This document shows, piece by piece, positions 17,114 through 26,839 of a stretch of 64,000 bases of DNA. Made by a program: the position numbers and the translations under genes. A model generated the notes under the pieces. That model worked only from the letters and a program-made list of their open reading frames with translations. It ran no database searches and was not told the origin of the DNA. Numbering within the stretch: position 1 is the first letter of the stretch; each line of letters starts with the position of its first letter. This DNA comes from Sedimentisphaerales bacterium (GTDB taxonomy: Bacteria > Planctomycetota > Phycisphaerae > Sedimentisphaerales > Anaerobacaceae), in NCBI GenBank assembly GCA_016931715.1, contig JAFGEF010000040.1:45379-109378 (forward strand). Direction: 5' to 3'.

Positions 17114-18724
17114 TTATTTCTTGACAATTAAGTCAATTTTTGGCATGGTTCCGGCGTGAAATTCTGCGTTTATAGCACCTTTATCACACATCTGCTTTAA
17201 AAGAGCTATTAAATCGCTGTATGAAACACCCAAACCTCCACGAGTTCTCTGACCTTTTTCCGGCGGATCGTCACAAAGCGCATGAATAATGCTGTCAATC
17301 TCATTGGTGCACCTTATTTGTCCAGTCAAATCAGGTCTGTTGGGATATTTACGAGTTACAGTTACGTAATCCTGGTCAATTGGTGCAGTTATTGTTACTT
17401 CACCATTTTTCGACTGAATCGTAAATCCTTTATTACAATATATTGGCGAGCCAAACAAAACCACTTTAGGCTGGCCGCTTCGGGAAACATAAATTTCCTT
17501 TCTACCGGCCTGGGTAAGTTTCTCAACAAAAAAAACAGATGCTGATTCTGTCGGCCTTACAGCAATCGAGATATCGCGCAGCTTGCGTAATTGCTCATAT
17601 GCAGCCAGTCGTATATTGAAACTCTCATCTTTCAGCAATTCCAGCGCAAGAGTAGAAGCATCTAAGCTTCGCCCTGATTCAGTTACCGCCCGCAGAGCTT
17701 CGACACGATATGGTGAAAGCTTGTTCAGAACAATCTCTTTCAGAACGTTCATACCTTCATCACTTCTCAAATTCAACATGCATCTGGCCGCTCGAAGCCT
17801 GACATGCTCATCAGGTGATTTCAGTACACTATATAATTGACTAAGACATTGATTACCCATTGCCTCGAGAGCAATTTCACCTTCATCACTTTCCGGATTC
17901 TCAATCAGCTGTTTAATATGTTTAGTGATTCTTTCCTGATCATTTTGAGGCACGTCATAAACATACGTTGCCTTTAACAGCTCAATGAATTTTCCTCTTT
18001 GCTCCCTATATTTTGCCGGTAATGCTACTTCTATCATACCAGCCCTGGCGGCTCTTGCAATATTGTCTCCAAAACGAAAATTCAACCGATTGCGAATGTT
18101 ATTAGTAGCCTCAAAATCATTTTTCCCAAGAACAAGCCCGATAATATACTTGGCTTTAATATTACCGCCGCCCAGAATATAGCCGGTCCTTTTATCAATC
18201 GGTGACTCAGAAATATGGTCGGTAAAAACCGGACCTTCAACATCGGCCAGAATTTCAGTATTTATACCGAAACTGCCAACTATTTTCAGTTCACTGCGAT
18301 ATAACCAGCCGTTTTCAAGAGATACCGTCTGAGTCCCCCGATAGGCTGTAACTTTTGAATCAAAATACGAATTACCTGAATCCTCAACAGGCAAAATCCC
18401 CTCGATTAACACAACTGCGGTATTTAGACTGTTAATAAGATTATCAATGCTTATTTTGTCTTCACTTGATAGTTCCGATAATATAAATTGCGAAAGATAT
18501 TGCCGAATCTCAGGCGGACATTCTGAAGAGCCTTTGCCATTAAGACCGCCAACTAATCCGACACCCTCGACCTGAACCGATTTAGGCGATATAATTTGCA
18601 CTACAGAGCCTATAGTAACATCAGGATTCTTCAGAGAAGAGTTGCCATCGGCTGACTTGCAGCCTGCGAGAAAACAAATAAAGCACAAAAATATGATTGT
18701 AAATGCGTTCTTTTTCATAGTCAT
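17114..18724 (-). CDS. FlgI-like (P-ring family) lipoprotein with HEAT-repeat insert
   Basis: A 536-residue protein with a lipoprotein signal (hydrophobic run ending in LAGCKS, lipobox L-A-G-C). Residues ~40-280 resemble flagellar P-ring protein FlgI: the phrase VEGVGLVGGLNGKGSSECP matches the FlgI 'GxGLVVGLxGTGD' region, and later segments match its surface (VTAYRGTQTVSLENGWL, AYxxxGGGN-like ILGGGNIKAKY, IEVALPAKY). Residues ~285-395 are HEAT-like helices (LYSVLKSPDEHVRLRAARCML). The C-terminal ~130 residues are beta-rich. No flagellar gene is nearby, and a lipid anchor is not normal for FlgI, so an envelope role other than the P ring is plausible. GAGG precedes the start. Confidence 0.7.
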   Translation of the reverse strand: MTMKKNAFTIIFLCFICFLAGCKSADGNSSLKNPDVTIGSVVQIISPKSVQVEGVGLVGGLNGKGSSECPPEIRQYLSQFILSELSSEDKISIDNLINSLNTAVVLIEGILPVEDSGNSYFDSKVTAYRGTQTVSLENGWLYRSELKIVGSFGINTEILADVEGPVFTDHISESPIDKRTGYILGGGNIKAKYIIGLVLGKNDFEATNNIRNRLNFRFGDNIARAARAGMIEVALPAKYREQRGKFIELLKATYVYDVPQNDQERITKHIKQLIENPESDEGEIALEAMGNQCLSQLYSVLKSPDEHVRLRAARCMLNLRSDEGMNVLKEIVLNKLSPYRVEALRAVTESGRSLDASTLALELLKDESFNIRLAAYEQLRKLRDISIAVRPTESASVFFVEKLTQAGRKEIYVSRSGQPKVVLFGSPIYCNKGFTIQSKNGEVTITAPIDQDYVTVTRKYPNRPDLTGQIRCTNEIDSIIHALCDDPPEKGQRTRGGLGVSYSDLIALLKQMCDKGAINAEFHAGTMPKIDLIVKK

Positions 18725-18762
18725 AAGTGTACCTCAACAAAGAAATTACGTCAACAAAAAAA

Positions 18763-18820
18763 GTATCGAGGGCATCTCGCCCTCGGTTTAATCAATACGC
18801 GGGCAAGATGCCCGCGACAC
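18763..18820. repeat. Double-hairpin palindromic repeat, copy 1
   Basis: Two adjacent palindromes, CGAGGGCATCTCGCCCTCG (18767-18785) and CGCGGGCAAGATGCCCGCG (18798-18816), lie in a 58-bp unit with ends GTATCG and CGACAC. The reverse complement of the unit is nearly identical to copy 2 (23635-23692), including the spacer pattern TGATT-ACCGAG. It is a REP/BIME-like dispersed element. Confidence 0.85.
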
Positions 18821-18960
18821 ACCCCGCGGCACTGAGAATGTCCATTATCATCACCACCCTTAATATCAGTATTACTAATCGCGTCAACAACCTGCCCGGT
18901 CATATTAATTAATTCACAATTTCCTTTTGTTTTAATACTGATTTCTTTTGTTATAACCAT
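18821..18960 (-). pseudogene. Remnant of a YjbQ/UPF0047 family gene
   Basis: From the ATG at 18960, about 36 codons read like the N-terminus of the YjbQ (UPF0047) family: VITKEISIKTKGNCELINMT, then GQVVDAISNTDIKGG. In relatives this is followed by the VTVFV-type strand and about 90 more residues. Here the similarity stops near 18853 and the frame runs straight into double-hairpin repeat copy 1. No catalytic or C-terminal part is found nearby. Some frameshifted similarity beyond IKGG is possible (V-V-I-M frame) but weak. I read it as a truncated gene. A short functional peptide cannot be excluded. Confidence 0.5.
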
Positions 18961-19128
18961 TTTCAATTCTTAACTGAACTTTTGCCCAAATGACTGCTTT
19001 GTTTGTCGAGTGGATATAATTCAGTTCTTTCATTTATATTTAATTTATTTGCTATTGATTCTATTCAAACTTACCTATCTATAGATGGAAACAACATTTT
19101 TTCAATTCTCTGAGTAAAAATGCATTTT

Positions 19129-22100
19129 TTACTCGCTATCGCGGTTTTTAATATCCAGAGTGTTTAAATCCAGGATGAATTCTGAACTAAATGTTTCTTC
19201 ACCTTCTGATTGCATGCGAACTTTATCTCCGCTGAGACTGAATATTATAGTTTTACTCGCGTTTTTAATAGTAATACAGCCGTCGGCCATGTAAATAGAT
19301 TTATCATTATCAGGTTGCTCTTTTGATGAAAATGTGATATTCGTTGCTATATTAAGCTCCCATGTATCTTCCCAATAGAAAACATTATCTTTTGTAAGCT
19401 CTGTACGAAATATCCACGAAGACAGATTTACTCCCTGTGCTGCTAATAGTCCCTTTTCGGTGGTAATTGACACCGGATTGAAACGGCCTGGATAACCTGT
19501 ACCCATATTACCTGACGTTCTGTTTCTATAAATTTGCCCAAAACTATAATATACGGCGTTCATTAACTGTCTGTAACTTATTTCGGTATTGCCTAAGTGT
19601 CTTCCCGGCTCTCTGTCTTCAGACAAACGTGTTCTTATTACATGATAATCACCTCCAGGGTATTTTAATAAGGCCATAAACAAATTGGCTTTTTCACCTT
19701 CGAGTCCCGTCGGTATGACTGCTTCAGCCCAGTTTCCTGTTAAATAAATCTTTCTTTCGTCCGAAAGAGCTTGCAATCCAGGCCCAAAGTCTTTTTGCAA
19801 AGACCTGCCTGAACGAAGCCAGTCCATGCCGCGTTCGATGGGTAATTCCTCACTCAGAGCGGCTAATTCTTTTTCACCAGCATAGCGAACAGAAGAAAGA
19901 AACTCTTCGACACCGAGTTTAACTTTCGATTCCAGAGGCTTTAGCCTTTCTTCGCCGGATTTACTAATCATTTCAGCTAATTCGGTAAAACCATTCTTTT
20001 TTATCGAATCTACCTTATCGTAAACAGGCTGTCTCTCCCATGGATCAGATATCGCAAAAACATCAGCACCATATTCAAGCAGAATTTTTACAACAGGTAC
20101 TAATCTGTCTGACTTATAAGATTGTATAATTTTTACTGCCTGATGCAATATTGTGCCATCTGAATTTCCAGAGACCTGGCCGACTTTAAGGTCAGCACCG
20201 CGATCAATCAAAAGACGAACAAGCTCAACTGGTACGGCTTTGTCTTTGTCATTCGTATCTTCCTCATCCAAAAGTGTCTGCAAAGGAGCCTTATTCATCC
20301 AGCCTTCCGTATTTATCTCCGAGCCGTAGTCGAGCAAAATGCCTGCTATTTCAGACATTGTTTTCCAGTATTGAGCGTTTGTATGACCTCCTAATCTTAC
20401 AACAAAAAGTTGGCGAGGTCTCGGTCTTGTATAACATACAAAATCCAGGGCAGACATTTTCGAGTTATTACGGAAATAAATAAGCTCCGGGCACGCGGAA
20501 ACCAGACTTTTAACTTTGTTGATATTTCCATTTTCTATCTCATCTGTTAATGATTTGAATTGTGCCGCTGTTACAGTTTGGGATTTGCGTTTCACGAGCA
20601 TTTTAGAATCGGCTGTGAAACTGATTTTGTTACTGAGTATCAAAGTACAGGGAAGTCTGTTATCGTCGAAGGAAAAATCATTCAATTTATTATTTGAAGC
20701 CGATTTAATACAATCCGGGCTTAGCATTATCTGCAAGTCGATTTTGTCACCTTTTTTTACGTTTAAATCAGCAATGGGGACGGCAGCCGGAAGCCTGAGT
20801 ATTTTTGCAAATCCCTCTGTTTCTGTATATCCGGGGAAGTTCACATCTTGTATAACTTTTGGCATTACAGGTTCACCGTTGAGCCACCATCTTGCTAATA
20901 ACCTGCTTCCCTGTGTCGGCAAAATACGTTTGTCTGTTTTCAATTCGAAGAAATCATCTTCGAGACTCAGTTTAATTGAGGTTTTTTCGGGTAATGGATA
21001 AATCGGTGTAAAAGCCGGTATAGCTGGACGAGCCGCCGCGAAATTTTCAGGAACACCAAAGTATATATCTTTTTGATACGTCATGAATCTTCCCCACGGC
21101 TGGGTAGATTCAGACTGGCTAATTTGCCGGCGCGCCAATTCTCTGCCGTCAATGGCTGAATAAACCTGTAAATAAGCTTCTTCTATACCTTCCACAGGAA
21201 TAATAGCCGCATATACACATCCTTCCCCTCGAACAGAAATCGGCGGCACAGCACGAGAACTTTTTTTGAGCGGAGTTTCTCGAAAACCATCTGTGCTTAG
21301 AGTCCAAACGACCGGCCCAAGATGCTGCCCTTCGAATCGTCCGAAAGGAATTGTTTTGGGAGGTTTGTTTGCATCGTTCCAGGTTGCTTTGCAATAGAGC
21401 ATTTGCCATGAAGATTGTCCCAATTCTTTTGTAACATCTCCGGCTGTAATTGTCGCAAGCCGAACCTGCCAGTCTGAACCTGCTTTTATTGATTTGAGCG
21501 ATTCCATTTCTGAAATGTCATTGATAGTGACAATGTTGACTGCCCGGGCAAATTCGACAGTCTCAGTAACAGGCGGTAATTCAAGTCCGGGTTTTAATCG
21601 GTTAAAGACAGCCGCAAGAGATTGTTCAGGAGTTTCATTGACAAGACCGGCCCATGCAAGCCAGAATCCACCTGCCTTATTTTGAATAATAAGAAATAAT
21701 GATTGTTTTTTATTATTCGCCTGAAAACTCAAACGCACTGCAGACCATTTCCATACCTCTTCAATAAGAATATCATTGGTGTCCTGCATTAATCCAGGTG
21801 TCACTGTATTGAGCTGCCCCCCAACAATCTCTATCAGTTTATAAATATCCTCTTTTGAAAAATCTCTCGATTCCGTAATAATAGTATCGAGTGTAGTGGT
21901 GTCACCTTGATTCAAAGCTCTCAGAACACGGCCTGCGATTTGCCTTGTGCCCGCTATACTTTCGTCAATATCTGTAATTGATTTTTTCCATGGATAGGTT
22001 GGAATAGGAATGTTTTTATCTGTAGTAAATACCCATATACCAGATTTGTCGTGAGTAGTACCGCTGCTCCCGGAAAATATCATACCAGGCGGCTGATGAT

Positions 22101-23388
22101 AATGATGGATACGATGATAGTTCATTAGTTCTAATTCTATCGACGCGACAAGTGAACGAATAGAACTGGAAATACGTTCCGGCATTCTATTTACCGAACT
22201 GGTACGCATTCTGGTACTCATATTTAGTTGCTGAATCCTATCATCAGTTACTCTGGCGATTGTATTATCAATGTCTTCTACAATATTGTCATGAATACTT
22301 TTTTGGTATTTGTTATAAGGCTGCGACCATTGGTATGGTAAAACAGGCTGTTTAAATCGAGGTATAAGGCGGTTTTTTCTTTCGATTTTTATAAGTTCAA
22401 GAAAATTATTTGATGCCTGCTCTTCATATTCAGGAAGTCCTGCACCAAATTTCTCATGTATGTATTTATCAATAATTTCAACCTGATTGTCTATATATTC
22501 GTTATCAATCGCATCAGGCCGCGACCCGGTCAGTGCATACCATAAATGATATTGCACAGATGCATGGTATTTTTCCGGTTCTTTGAGAATATTTTGGTGA
22601 ATTGCTTTTTCGAGAAACTCCGGAATATCATCTATTATCTCATTAAAAACATCATTCGGTACATCTATGCGGCCTATCACTTTGTATTCATCGACCATGA
22701 CATCTACAAAAGCTTTCATTTCTTCAGAAGCTAAAGGCTTGCCGTCAATGGCGACTGACTCAATACTCCCCGATACGGTTTCACGTAATATTGATAATTG
22801 CTGTTCGAGTTTTTCGCTTATTGGTTCATTTAAATGCTCCAAAGGCGAGCCGCTGCGAAGTAACAGCGAATCGGCTTCATAGCGGCTCATACAATTTAAC
22901 TCGTGCCATCTTGCATAAACACAGGCTTTCTCGAAATCTGAAGGTGCAAGGCTAAATGCTTCTTCGTAAGCCTTTGTAGTATTTTGAGCCAGTCTCCTCA
23001 ACTCAGTTCCCTGTTCTTCGCTCGGCCTGCCGAGAGGATTCGCTCCCCTTGAATATTGAGTAAAAACTGCACTTGCACATTGGGCGCGAAGCTGTGCAAA
23101 TCGATAACCGGAAAAGATATATTCGCCATTTGAGTCTCGCAAATCCAGGGCGATTTCTGCGTCCTCGAAGTTACCATCGAGAAATCTGCGTTTTATCAAG
23201 TCGAAACAATCGTTGGGCGAATCTATTTTTTCTATCAGATTTGCAAGAAATTCCCTTTGTTGTCCTGAAGTTCCATCTACCACATCCTGATAAGGCTTAT
23301 TGTTCCCTGCCAGCGCTGCTGCACAAATCGCGGTGAAAATTACTATCCCAAGCCTGAACCGGCTTAACACATATCTCGGTATCAGCAT
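19129..23388 (-). CDS. Very large secreted protein with C-terminal ankyrin repeats
   Basis: A 1419-residue protein starting at an ATG preceded by GGAGAG. Residues 1-28 form a signal peptide ending in AALAG. I recognise no enzyme domain in residues ~30-900; the first part is helical and the middle (~600-930) is beta-rich with repeated 'PPISVRGEG'-type segments. Residues ~965-1120 are degenerate ankyrin repeats (SALDFVCYTR, LLDYGSEINTEG, LVRLLIDRGADL, ILHQAVKII, VKILLEYGADV). The last ~250 residues contain a further globular region (FTELAEMI..., SLSGDKVRMQSEGEE). It is presumably periplasmic or surface-located; the partner is unknown. Confidence 0.68.
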   Translation of the reverse strand: MLIPRYVLSRFRLGIVIFTAICAAALAGNNKPYQDVVDGTSGQQREFLANLIEKIDSPNDCFDLIKRRFLDGNFEDAEIALDLRDSNGEYIFSGYRFAQLRAQCASAVFTQYSRGANPLGRPSEEQGTELRRLAQNTTKAYEEAFSLAPSDFEKACVYARWHELNCMSRYEADSLLLRSGSPLEHLNEPISEKLEQQLSILRETVSGSIESVAIDGKPLASEEMKAFVDVMVDEYKVIGRIDVPNDVFNEIIDDIPEFLEKAIHQNILKEPEKYHASVQYHLWYALTGSRPDAIDNEYIDNQVEIIDKYIHEKFGAGLPEYEEQASNNFLELIKIERKNRLIPRFKQPVLPYQWSQPYNKYQKSIHDNIVEDIDNTIARVTDDRIQQLNMSTRMRTSSVNRMPERISSSIRSLVASIELELMNYHRIHHYHQPPGMIFSGSSGTTHDKSGIWVFTTDKNIPIPTYPWKKSITDIDESIAGTRQIAGRVLRALNQGDTTTLDTIITESRDFSKEDIYKLIEIVGGQLNTVTPGLMQDTNDILIEEVWKWSAVRLSFQANNKKQSLFLIIQNKAGGFWLAWAGLVNETPEQSLAAVFNRLKPGLELPPVTETVEFARAVNIVTINDISEMESLKSIKAGSDWQVRLATITAGDVTKELGQSSWQMLYCKATWNDANKPPKTIPFGRFEGQHLGPVVWTLSTDGFRETPLKKSSRAVPPISVRGEGCVYAAIIPVEGIEEAYLQVYSAIDGRELARRQISQSESTQPWGRFMTYQKDIYFGVPENFAAARPAIPAFTPIYPLPEKTSIKLSLEDDFFELKTDKRILPTQGSRLLARWWLNGEPVMPKVIQDVNFPGYTETEGFAKILRLPAAVPIADLNVKKGDKIDLQIMLSPDCIKSASNNKLNDFSFDDNRLPCTLILSNKISFTADSKMLVKRKSQTVTAAQFKSLTDEIENGNINKVKSLVSACPELIYFRNNSKMSALDFVCYTRPRPRQLFVVRLGGHTNAQYWKTMSEIAGILLDYGSEINTEGWMNKAPLQTLLDEEDTNDKDKAVPVELVRLLIDRGADLKVGQVSGNSDGTILHQAVKIIQSYKSDRLVPVVKILLEYGADVFAISDPWERQPVYDKVDSIKKNGFTELAEMISKSGEERLKPLESKVKLGVEEFLSSVRYAGEKELAALSEELPIERGMDWLRSGRSLQKDFGPGLQALSDERKIYLTGNWAEAVIPTGLEGEKANLFMALLKYPGGDYHVIRTRLSEDREPGRHLGNTEISYRQLMNAVYYSFGQIYRNRTSGNMGTGYPGRFNPVSITTEKGLLAAQGVNLSSWIFRTELTKDNVFYWEDTWELNIATNITFSSKEQPDNDKSIYMADGCITIKNASKTIIFSLSGDKVRMQSEGEETFSSEFILDLNTLDIKNRDSE

Positions 23389-23634
23389 GTTTCTCTCCTG
23401 AAAGCACCACCAGAAAAAATCCTAATAGAACTTAAATTGCCCATTTAAACCCCAAAAATGCAGTTTTCTGTCATTTTACAAATGTTACTGTATTCTTCTT
23501 GTATATAGACGTAAGAACCATGAATCTGTTACAAAAATTCTAAAAAATCTTGAAAACTGCTATGTATATTTACCTTCAAGCTGAAAAAATGGAACAAACA
23601 CGAATATATTAGACACAGAAGTACACCGGAAAAC

Positions 23635-23692
23635 GTGTCGCGGGCATCTTGCCCGCGTAATGATTTTACCGAGTTCGAGACGCCCTCGACAC
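23635..23692. repeat. Double-hairpin palindromic repeat, copy 2
   Basis: Unit from GTGTCG to CGACAC with the first palindrome CGCGGGCATCTTGCCCGCG and a second, slightly decayed, CGAG..CGAGACGCCCTCG half. It is almost the exact reverse complement of copy 1, and it is preceded by AAAAC as copy 3 is. It lies in the 469-bp gap between the ankyrin gene and the monooxygenase gene; I see no gene in that gap. Confidence 0.85.
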
Positions 23693-23750
23693 TATATGAA
23701 GCAGCTAAATACCTTTGTGCCAGCCGCAATTTTGTACCTCTGTAACTTTC

Positions 23751-23790
23751 TTGAAAAAACTCTGCTAAACGTGTATAAAGGGAGTTTAGC
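23751..23790 (+). promoter_or_regulatory. sigma-70 promoter with overlapping inverted repeat (possible operator)
   Basis: TTGAAA (23751-23756), a 17-bp spacer and TATAAA (23774-23779). The inverted repeat GCTAAAC (23764-23770) / GTTTAGC (23784-23790) straddles the -10 box. This suggests that the downstream monooxygenase/dehydrogenase operon is controlled by a repressor; no regulator gene is adjacent. Confidence 0.6.
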
Positions 23791-23857
23791 CTAAAATCGG
23801 CAATAGAACAAGTACTTTTATAAATAATAAGGAATCTGCAAAAATTAAGGGAAAATT

Positions 23858-24166
23858 ATGTTAGTAGTTCACGTTTTTGTTCATGTAAAACCGAAAAGAA
23901 TTGAAGCATTCAAAGCCGCTACTATCGAAAATGCACGAAACAGCTTAAAAGAGCCTGGTATCGCGGGATTTGATTGTTTGCAGCAAAAGGAAGATCCGGC
24001 TCGCTTTGTGCTGGTTGAAGTTTATCGAACTGCCGACGACCCCGCCAGGCACAAGGAAACCGCACATTATCAAAAATGGCGCGATAGTGTTGCGGATATG
24101 ATGGCTGAGCCTCGAACAAGTATTAAATATTCAAACGTCTTTCCAGATGAAAACGGCTGGGATTAA
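23858..24166 (+). CDS. Putative quinol monooxygenase (ABM domain)
   Basis: A 102-residue antibiotic-biosynthesis-monooxygenase (ABM/YgiN-like) ferredoxin-like fold. The N-terminal strand [20 protein letters not shown] is followed by a helix, and the pattern [25 protein letters not shown] and [14 protein letters not shown] is typical of the family. Such proteins oxidise quinols or detoxify reactive carbonyl/aromatic compounds without cofactors. AAGGGAAAATT precedes the ATG. It lies 24 bp ahead of the iron alcohol dehydrogenase gene, a pairing often seen in planctomycetes, which suggests joint turnover of an aldehyde or quinone-like metabolite. Confidence 0.88.
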   Translation: MLVVHVFVHVKPKRIEAFKAATIENARNSLKEPGIAGFDCLQQKEDPARFVLVEVYRTADDPARHKETAHYQKWRDSVADMMAEPRTSIKYSNVFPDENGWD

Positions 24167-24190
24167 TCTGCTTTTTAAGAGTGAAACGCA

Positions 24191-25360
24191 ATGAAATTTG
24201 AATTCGCAACTGCAACACGTATCATATTCGGTTCAGGAACAGCCAGTGAGGCTGTCCCCATAGCAAGTGAAATGGGCAAACACGCCTGTATTGTTACCGG
24301 CAATTCTATCGAACGTGTCCGATTTCTCATCGAACAACTTCGGGAAAAGAAAATTGAATGTGTAACATTCAGCGTTTCCGGCGAGCCGACAACAGCTATC
24401 GTCAAATCCGGAACTGAGGCAGCAAGAACAAACGAATGTGATTTTGTTATCAGCATCGGAGGCGGCAGTGTCCTCGATACAGGCAAAGCCATAGCAGCGA
24501 TGCTTACTAACCATGGAGAGCTTGAAGATTATCTGGAAGTAGTCGGCAAAGGAAAACCTCTGACCAATAGAGCTGCCCCACATATTGCTATCCCGACAAC
24601 AGCAGGAACAGGCGCTGAAGTCACACGTAATGCCGTGCTTGGCGTCCCGGAGTATCAGGTGAAAGTAAGCATGAGAAGCCAATTAATGATTCCAACTATC
24701 GCGATAGTTGATCCTATGCTGACTTATTCGATGCCGCCTTATGTCACTGCATATACAGGACTGGATGCTCTTACGCAGCTTATTGAAGCCTTCGTTTCCA
24801 ATAAATCCAATCCTATGACAGACGGCATTTGCCGCGAAGGCATCACAGCCGATGGCCGTTCGCTGCAAAAAGCATACGAAAATGGTCATGACGCAAACGC
24901 TCGCGAAGATATGTCACTTGCTGGTTTGTTCGGAGGCCTGGCTCTCGCAAACGCCGGACTCGGAGCAGTGCATGGTTTCGCGGGTCCTTTGGGCGGAATG
25001 ATTCCGGCTCCGCATGGAGCTATATGCGCATCTCTGCTGCCATTCGTGATAGAAACGAATGTTCAAGCCTTAAAGGCTCGAAAACCAGATTCAAAATCAC
25101 TGGAACGATATAACATAATAGCGCAAATTCTAACAAATAATCCAAATGCACAAGCAGCGGATGCAGTTGAATGGATAAAAAATTTATGCACTGTTTTACA
25201 TATTCCATCTCTGGAGAAATTAGGCTTAAAAAAGCAGGCTTTCGCTGAAGTCGTTTCCAAGGCACACAAATCGAGCAGTATGAAAGGAAATCCGATTGAA
25301 CTAACAGATGTTGAGCTTGCTGAAATTCTTGAAAAAGCATTTGATAACAACAATTTATAA
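24191..25360 (+). CDS. Iron-containing alcohol dehydrogenase
   Basis: A 389-residue group III (Fe-ADH) dehydrogenase that interconverts alcohols and aldehydes with NAD(P). GGGSVLDTGKAIAAM is the dinucleotide-binding motif, PTTAGTGAEVTRNAV is the family signature, and the metal site is made by YTGLDALTQLIEAF (Asp) and the histidines of HGFAGPLGGMIPAPHGAI. The length is typical. The second gene of the presumed operon begins 24 bp after the monooxygenase. Substrate specificity is not predictable from sequence. Confidence 0.95.
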   Translation: MKFEFATATRIIFGSGTASEAVPIASEMGKHACIVTGNSIERVRFLIEQLREKKIECVTFSVSGEPTTAIVKSGTEAARTNECDFVISIGGGSVLDTGKAIAAMLTNHGELEDYLEVVGKGKPLTNRAAPHIAIPTTAGTGAEVTRNAVLGVPEYQVKVSMRSQLMIPTIAIVDPMLTYSMPPYVTAYTGLDALTQLIEAFVSNKSNPMTDGICREGITADGRSLQKAYENGHDANAREDMSLAGLFGGLALANAGLGAVHGFAGPLGGMIPAPHGAICASLLPFVIETNVQALKARKPDSKSLERYNIIAQILTNNPNAQAADAVEWIKNLCTVLHIPSLEKLGLKKQAFAEVVSKAHKSSSMKGNPIELTDVELAEILEKAFDNNNL

Positions 25361-25436
25361 ATTCTTGATAAAATAGCATGTGCACTTATGGCTTATGCTC
25401 TTTTTGCACCTATGTGCCGTGATAAGGAATACTTGA

Positions 25437-26732
25437 TTGAAACATATAGTTCGTTCTTTTAAATACCCGAATTTTCGCTTGTTTTTCATGGGTCAGAGCA
25501 TTTCTCTGATAGGGACATGGATGCAGAGACTTGCGATAGGATGGCTTGCATATAAATTGAAAGAATCAGCTCTGATTCTCGGGGTAGTCGAATTTTCAGG
25601 CCAAATACCTACACTGTTTCTTACATCACTTGGCGGCGTCGCAGCCGACAGCTATAACAAGCACAGAATTCTGATTATCACCCAGGCGCTCGCGATGCTT
25701 CAGGCACTCGTTCTGGCTATACTTGTTATCAGCGACAATATTACAATCCTGCTTTTGATGACGCTGAATATATGCCTTGGAATCATCAATTCGCTCGATA
25801 TGCCCACGCGACAAGCATTTCTAATTGAGATGATTGACAACAAAGATGATTTGAGCAACGCAATTGCGCTTAATTCTTCTATGGTACATTTTGCCAGACT
25901 TGCCGGTCCGACTCTTGCCGGATTTATTGTCGCCGCTTCCGGAGAGGGAATGTGTTTCCTTATCAATGCTCTAAGTTACATAGCGGTTATTGTTTCGCTT
26001 CTACTGATGAAAACCACTCCGAGAGTAACACCAAAAAAGACTTCTGCATGGCTGCAGCTCAAAGATGGATTTCATTATGCGTTCGGTTTCCCACCAATAA
26101 AATATCTCATTCTAATGCTGTCGATTGTAAGCCTTACTGCAATACCATATATGGTTCTTATGCCGATCTTTGCCAAAGACATACTCCATGGCGGACCCAG
26201 GACGCTCGGATTTTTAATGGGTTCGGCTGGAACAGGAGCATTAATAGGCGCGTTTTATCTTGCATCGAGAAAAAACATTGTGGGGCTTGGCCGGATAATA
26301 GCCGCCGCTACCTTTTTGCTCGGTGCGGCTCTTACAGCTTTCTCATTTTCACGAACAATGTGGCTCTCACAGGGATTGATTCTGCTGGCAGGATTAGGAA
26401 TGATGATTCATCTGGCAGCATCGAATACGATTTTACAGACAATAGTAAGCGATGACATGCGGGGACGTGTCATGAGCCTCTATACTACCGCATTTATGGG
26501 AATTGCTCCTTTAGGAAGTCTTCTGGCAGGAAGTGTGGCAAATAAAATAGGTGCGCCGGCAACACTTGCCATCGAAGGTTCGATATGTATAGTTGCAGCG
26601 GCGGCGTTCGCATATAAACTGCCCGCATTAAAGATATTGGCAAGACCGGTATATGTTGAAAAAGGAATTATACCTCCGATCGAGAGTGCCTTACAGAGCG
26701 TATCGGAATTATCTGTTCCGCCTGAAAACTAA
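25437..26732 (+). CDS. MFS transporter (DHA3/EntS-like)
   Basis: A 431-residue, 12-helix major facilitator of the DHA3 type (enterobactin exporter EntS/MefA-like), with the N-terminal NFRLFFMGQSISLIGTWMQRLAIGWL and the GGVAADSYNKHRILI loop that equals the MFS motif A. The start is TTG, supported by AAGGA 8 nt upstream and by alignment of the first residues with the family. It probably effluxes a small molecule. It lies 76 bp behind the dehydrogenase gene, so co-transcription is possible but not certain. Confidence 0.9.
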   Translation: MKHIVRSFKYPNFRLFFMGQSISLIGTWMQRLAIGWLAYKLKESALILGVVEFSGQIPTLFLTSLGGVAADSYNKHRILIITQALAMLQALVLAILVISDNITILLLMTLNICLGIINSLDMPTRQAFLIEMIDNKDDLSNAIALNSSMVHFARLAGPTLAGFIVAASGEGMCFLINALSYIAVIVSLLLMKTTPRVTPKKTSAWLQLKDGFHYAFGFPPIKYLILMLSIVSLTAIPYMVLMPIFAKDILHGGPRTLGFLMGSAGTGALIGAFYLASRKNIVGLGRIIAAATFLLGAALTAFSFSRTMWLSQGLILLAGLGMMIHLAASNTILQTIVSDDMRGRVMSLYTTAFMGIAPLGSLLAGSVANKIGAPATLAIEGSICIVAAAAFAYKLPALKILARPVYVEKGIIPPIESALQSVSELSVPPEN

Positions 26733-26839
26733 AATTGAAATAAACTCTCGATATTTTGAATGTCTATTATGCACACTTTTCAGACTGCATTTTTCAAAAA
26801 AAACGTGTATTTTTGACAATAGGTGAGTATGATAAAGTT

